From the NCBI GenBank assembly GCA_007132395.1, contig SLOR01000204.1, forward strand, positions 1 to 9,400: a stretch of DNA of 9,400 nucleotides, given 5' to 3'. Of the stretch, positions 6,752-9,400 are shown piece after piece. Source of the DNA: Bacteroidales bacterium (lineage in GTDB: Bacteria; Bacteroidota; Bacteroidia; Bacteroidales; UBA7960). Position 1 is the first letter of the stretch. Each line of letters starts with the position of its first letter. The notes under the pieces were generated by a model. It was not told the origin of the DNA, searched no databases, and saw only the letters and a list, made by a program, of their open reading frames with translations. The translations under genes and the position numbers were made by a program.

Positions 6752-7021
6752 ATGTCCGAAGAAAAAATGCAAATCGTTATCTGTCTGGGAAGTTCCTGCT
6801 TTTCAAGAGGCAACAGAGATACCCTGGAAGTAATCAAAAAATACCTTCAAACCCACAAAATGGAAGAGAGAGTTCTTTTCAAGGGGCAACTATGTTCGCA
6901 ATCCTGCAACAAGGGTCCTGTGGTATGGGTCAACGGACTCAAGTATGAAACTATTACGCCTTCCAACATTACCCCCCTGCTGGATCAGTTGCTCAATATG
7001 CAGCCCGAAGCGGCTCAGTGA
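6752..7021 (+). CDS. Small thioredoxin-fold [2Fe-2S] protein (NuoE/HydC C-terminal-domain-like)
   Basis: An 89-residue soluble electron carrier of the thioredoxin-like ferredoxin family. Four cysteines in the family spacing, C11-x4-C16 (CLGSSC) and C48-x3-C52 (CSQSC), would bind one [2Fe-2S] cluster. The second pair is followed by the usual KGPVVWVNG strand and the GLKYETITP segment. The N-terminal helical bundle of full NuoE subunits (about 160 residues) is absent, so this is the stand-alone form rather than a NADH dehydrogenase subunit. It is the first gene after the Rex/sigma-54 control region and lies 84 bp before hydS. From memory, Thermotoga maritima and several Clostridia have a similar small protein next to a sensory hydrogenase. 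A likely job is electron exchange with HydS or with the catalytic hydrogenase expected downstream; the partner is inferred. The gap to hydS contains a short CCTGC/GCAGG hairpin (7031-7046). Confidence 0.5.
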   Translation: MSEEKMQIVICLGSSCFSRGNRDTLEVIKKYLQTHKMEERVLFKGQLCSQSCNKGPVVWVNGLKYETITPSNITPLLDQLLNMQPEAAQ

Positions 7022-7105
7022 AAAATACCCCCTGCAGGTGAGCAGGATACTTCATTCAAATATGTTCTTTACCCATTAAAGGTCTAACCTGAAATAACCA
7101 CAGAG

Positions 7106-8827
7106 ATGAACGCCAACCAGCCTATTTATACCGAAGACAACAACTGCCAGGACTGCTACAAGTGTGTAAGGCATTGCCCGGTGAAAGCCATTCGCATTTC
7201 CAACAACTGTGCATCGGTAATTGACGAACTGTGCATTGCCTGCGGTAACTGCGTGGAGGTTTGTCCGGTAGGGGCCAAGAAGGTCCGTTCCGATATAGAA
7301 GCCATCAAACATTTTCTGGTCAATGGTAAAAAAGTGATTTTGTCACTGGCACCTTCGTGGGTAAGCTCCTTCCCTGGGGTTTCTGCACAAACGATGGTTT
7401 CCCAGCTGAAACAGATGGGTTTTTATGCCGTTTCAGAAACCGCCCTGGGCGCCGAACTGGTCAACCGGCATTTGCGCAGCGAACTGTTGGCAGCCGGCCC
7501 GGGCATCAGCTTGTCTTCTGCCTGTCCTACGGTGGTGGAATACATCAAAAGGCACAAACCTGAATATACCCCTTACATTTCGAACGTTTTCTCTCCCCTC
7601 ATTGCTCATGCCCGCTACCTGAAAAGTTATTACGGTCCTGATGTGTATGTGGCCTTTGCCGGACCGTGCATTGCCAAAAAGAGAGAGGCTGACAGTCAGC
7701 GCAAAACCCTTTCGGCCGCCCTTACCTTTTGTGAATTGAGTACATGGATGGAAGAGCAGTGGTTTAACCCTGAACCGGAGGATGCCTGCTTTGAACCGGT
7801 GGAGGCCGTCTCCGGCTCTTTGTACCCGGTAGAAGGAGGAATGATTGCCGGGCTCAACAACGGAAAAGCAGAAAGTACGCTGCAGTTTATGTCTTTCTCA
7901 GGTATGGAAGCTGTGGAGGGAGTGCTCAACCGGCTCGACGACTGGAAACCGAATAAAAGGGTATTTATAGAACTGCTCAGTTGTCCCGGCGGGTGTATCA
8001 ATGGTCCTGCCATTCCCGATAAGTCTTCCATGGGCTTTCGCTACAGCAATGTGCTGGATGCTTCTTCGGGTAAAATACAATCCATTGGCAATGGCAAAGA
8101 GTTGGTGCATTCCGTAAGTATTGGCACTACCTATGAAGCAATGAAACAGACAAGTGCAGATAAGAAATATGCTGCAGCAGATATTATGGAGTCCTTGCGT
8201 GCGGTGGGCAAGCAAACCAGCAAAGATGAGCTTAACTGCGGAGGCTGTGGCTATGAAAGTTGCCAGGAGTTTGCTATAGCCATGCTGGAAGAAAAAGCCG
8301 AGCGCAACATGTGCGTATCGTACATGCGCCGTGTAGCCCACGACAAAGCTTCGGTATTGTTGCAGCGAATGCCCAGCGGGGTAATGATAGTGGATGAAAA
8401 TCTTAAAGTTATAGAGTGCAACATCAACATGGCCCGCATGCTGGGAGAGGAAGTTCAAATGATTTATGAGGTGAATCCCGGCTTGCCCTCTGCCGATGTA
8501 AAAAAGCTGGTCCCCTTCCACAGACTTTTCGAACAGGTGCTCTCCTCAGGCAAAGATTTACTGGACAAAGAGTTCAAACTTAAAAACCGCTTGCTGAAAG
8601 TGTCGGTGTTCAGCGTGCAGACGCACAAAATCGTTTGTGCCATCGCCCGCGACCTTTACAATCCCGAGGTACAAACTGATGAGGTGGTGAAAAGAACCCG
8701 TTCCATCATTACCGAAAACCTGGGAACGGTGCAGAAAATTGCCTATCTGTTGGGCGAAAATGCCTCCAAAACAGAAACAAGTCTCAATTCTATTCTTGAA
8801 ATCCTGACCCAAAATGATGATGAATAG
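7106..8827 (+). CDS. hydS: Putative sensory [FeFe]-hydrogenase with PAS domain (HydS type, group C)
   Basis: Cytoplasmic iron-sulfur protein of 573 residues, thought in this subfamily to sense H2 or redox state rather than make H2 in bulk. Two 4Fe-4S motifs come first (C14, C17, C20, C24 and C43, C46, C49, C53). The H-cluster domain follows with all four ligands: C140 in LSSACP, C188 in FAGPCIAKKREA, and C293 and C297 in LLSCPGGCINGP. The residue before C140, normally the proton-transfer cysteine of catalytic enzymes (TSCCP), is Ala139, a known mark of HydS-type proteins. The methionines near the H-cluster in classical enzymes are replaced (Gly186, Leu291). A further 4Fe-4S domain, C378-x2-C381-x4-C386 with C403, and a PAS domain (about 413-515) precede a conserved C-terminal helix (IAYLLGENASKTETSL) that may be the output or dimer element. 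The stop codon overlaps the phosphatase start. Maturation would need HydEFG encoded elsewhere. Family call is firm; H2 sensing is inferred. Confidence 0.5.
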   Translation: MNANQPIYTEDNNCQDCYKCVRHCPVKAIRISNNCASVIDELCIACGNCVEVCPVGAKKVRSDIEAIKHFLVNGKKVILSLAPSWVSSFPGVSAQTMVSQLKQMGFYAVSETALGAELVNRHLRSELLAAGPGISLSSACPTVVEYIKRHKPEYTPYISNVFSPLIAHARYLKSYYGPDVYVAFAGPCIAKKREADSQRKTLSAALTFCELSTWMEEQWFNPEPEDACFEPVEAVSGSLYPVEGGMIAGLNNGKAESTLQFMSFSGMEAVEGVLNRLDDWKPNKRVFIELLSCPGGCINGPAIPDKSSMGFRYSNVLDASSGKIQSIGNGKELVHSVSIGTTYEAMKQTSADKKYAAADIMESLRAVGKQTSKDELNCGGCGYESCQEFAIAMLEEKAERNMCVSYMRRVAHDKASVLLQRMPSGVMIVDENLKVIECNINMARMLGEEVQMIYEVNPGLPSADVKKLVPFHRLFEQVLSSGKDLLDKEFKLKNRLLKVSVFSVQTHKIVCAIARDLYNPEVQTDEVVKRTRSIITENLGTVQKIAYLLGENASKTETSLNSILEILTQNDDE

Positions 8828-9400
8828 AAAACAATATCATGTGGACGTTGACTGCCTGCAGCTGTCAAAGCATGGCTGCGAAGTGTGTGGTGACACCTTT
8901 CTTTCGCGCAAAATAAAAGCAGAAGATCGCACCATCGTGGCCGTCTCCGACGGGCTGGGCAGCGGGGTCAAGGCCAATGTGCTGGCAACCCTTACTGCTT
9001 CTATGGCCGTAAACTTCACCCTGGAAAAACAACCCATCGACCGTACGGCCAAAATCATCATGTCAACACTCCCTCTTGACAAACAGCGACAAATCAGCTA
9101 TGCTACCTTCACCATTGCTGACATCGAATCAGGTGGCGAAACCCGCATCATTGAATTCGACAATCCGCCCTGGATGCTGTTTCGCGATGGCAAACCGGTT
9201 ACCATCGACCATGAGAAACTTACCATTGAGCTCAATGACGGGCGAATCCGCGAAATGCACCATTACCAGTTTACCCTGCAGCTCAACGACCGGATTATCA
9301 TTGTTTCCGATGGAGTAACACAAAGTGGCATTGGCTCGTCCACCATGCCCTTTGGCTATGGCGAAGAAGCCCTCAAGGAGTATGTAACCACCCTGCTGGA
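8814..9400 (+). CDS. SpoIIE/PP2C-family protein phosphatase, partial at the window end
   Basis: The N-terminal 195 codons of a serine/threonine phosphatase; the frame is open to base 9400, so the C-terminus lies outside the window. Three ATGs in a row (8814, 8817, 8820) share the frame, and the exact start cannot be fixed. The overlap with hydS is 14 nt from the first ATG or 8 nt from the third, implying translational coupling. PP2C metal-site motifs are present: CGD at residues 25-27, SDGLGSG at 45-51, and SDGVTQSGIG at 165-174. FDNPPWMLFRDG (115-126) matches the substrate-loop strand of SpoIIE-type enzymes. No sensor domain or membrane segment precedes the catalytic domain, so input must come from a partner, most plausibly HydS. 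SpoIIE phosphatases usually dephosphorylate anti-anti-sigma factors or similar STAS proteins. None is visible here, so the substrate is unknown. Confidence 0.5.
   Translation, partial: MMMNRKQYHVDVDCLQLSKHGCEVCGDTFLSRKIKAEDRTIVAVSDGLGSGVKANVLATLTASMAVNFTLEKQPIDRTAKIIMSTLPLDKQRQISYATFTIADIESGGETRIIEFDNPPWMLFRDGKPVTIDHEKLTIELNDGRIREMHHYQFTLQLNDRIIIVSDGVTQSGIGSSTMPFGYGEEALKEYVTTLL

Noticed and set aside
7106..8827. Reading this gene as the main H2-producing hydrogenase
   Set aside because: The proton-transfer cysteine is Ala139, a PAS domain is fused at the C-terminus, and the partner is a SpoIIE phosphatase. All of these point to a sensory role.
8837..9082. 81-codon minus-strand open frame near the window end
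   Set aside because: It is antisense to the phosphatase, whose metal-site motifs are clear on the + strand.

Overview
The window reads as chromosomal DNA of a strictly anaerobic, fermentative member of the Bacteroidota (Bacteroidales/Marinilabiliales-like). This is inferred from the weak or absent Shine-Dalgarno sequences, a TAnnTTTG-type promoter box at 4326-4333, the protein flavour, and the mix of butyrate-pathway and [FeFe]-hydrogenase genes. No name can be given from sequence alone. Every long gene is on the + strand. I see no tRNA, rRNA, CRISPR array, insertion sequence or prophage.

Region 1 (1-4157) is an acyl-CoA fermentation block. It holds the 3' two thirds of a CoA-acylating aldehyde dehydrogenase that most resembles succinate-semialdehyde dehydrogenase (SucD type), then a short-chain acyl-CoA (butyryl-CoA) dehydrogenase, then etfB and etfA. 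A long hairpin follows the first gene (961-1006) and a clean terminator-type hairpin closes the block after etfA (4181-4213). Together the genes fit a route from succinyl-CoA through 4-hydroxybutyrate to crotonyl-CoA and butyryl-CoA. The EtfB belongs, by motif resemblance, to the type found in electron-bifurcating Bcd-Etf complexes.

Region 2 (4158-6751) holds one regulator, a sigma-54 enhancer-binding protein with an AcoR-type GAF domain, a PAS domain, an AAA+ domain and a Fis-type HTH. On either side of it are two 18-bp inverted repeats (4293-4310 and 6683-6700). Both match the published operator of the NADH/NAD+-sensing repressor Rex (TTGTGAA or TTGTTAA, N4, TTCACAA or TTAACAA). The second lies just downstream of a sigma-54-like -24/-12 promoter (6652-6667), and an 18-bp dyad lies about 80 bp upstream of the predicted start (6587-6604).

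Region 3 (6752-9400) is a hydrogen-sensing-type operon: a small thioredoxin-fold [2Fe-2S] protein, a putative sensory [FeFe]-hydrogenase (HydS type: two 4Fe-4S clusters, H-cluster domain, extra Fe-S domain, PAS), and a SpoIIE/PP2C phosphatase that overlaps the HydS stop and runs off the window. The proton-transfer cysteine of catalytic [FeFe]-hydrogenases is alanine here, as in sensory members. A catalytic, probably NAD-linked multi-subunit hydrogenase is expected just beyond 9400, but that is inference.

The most interesting reading is a layered redox circuit. Rex (NADH/NAD+) would gate both the activator gene and the operon that the activator may drive through sigma-54. That operon in turn encodes an H2/redox sensor coupled to a phosphatase whose target is unknown.
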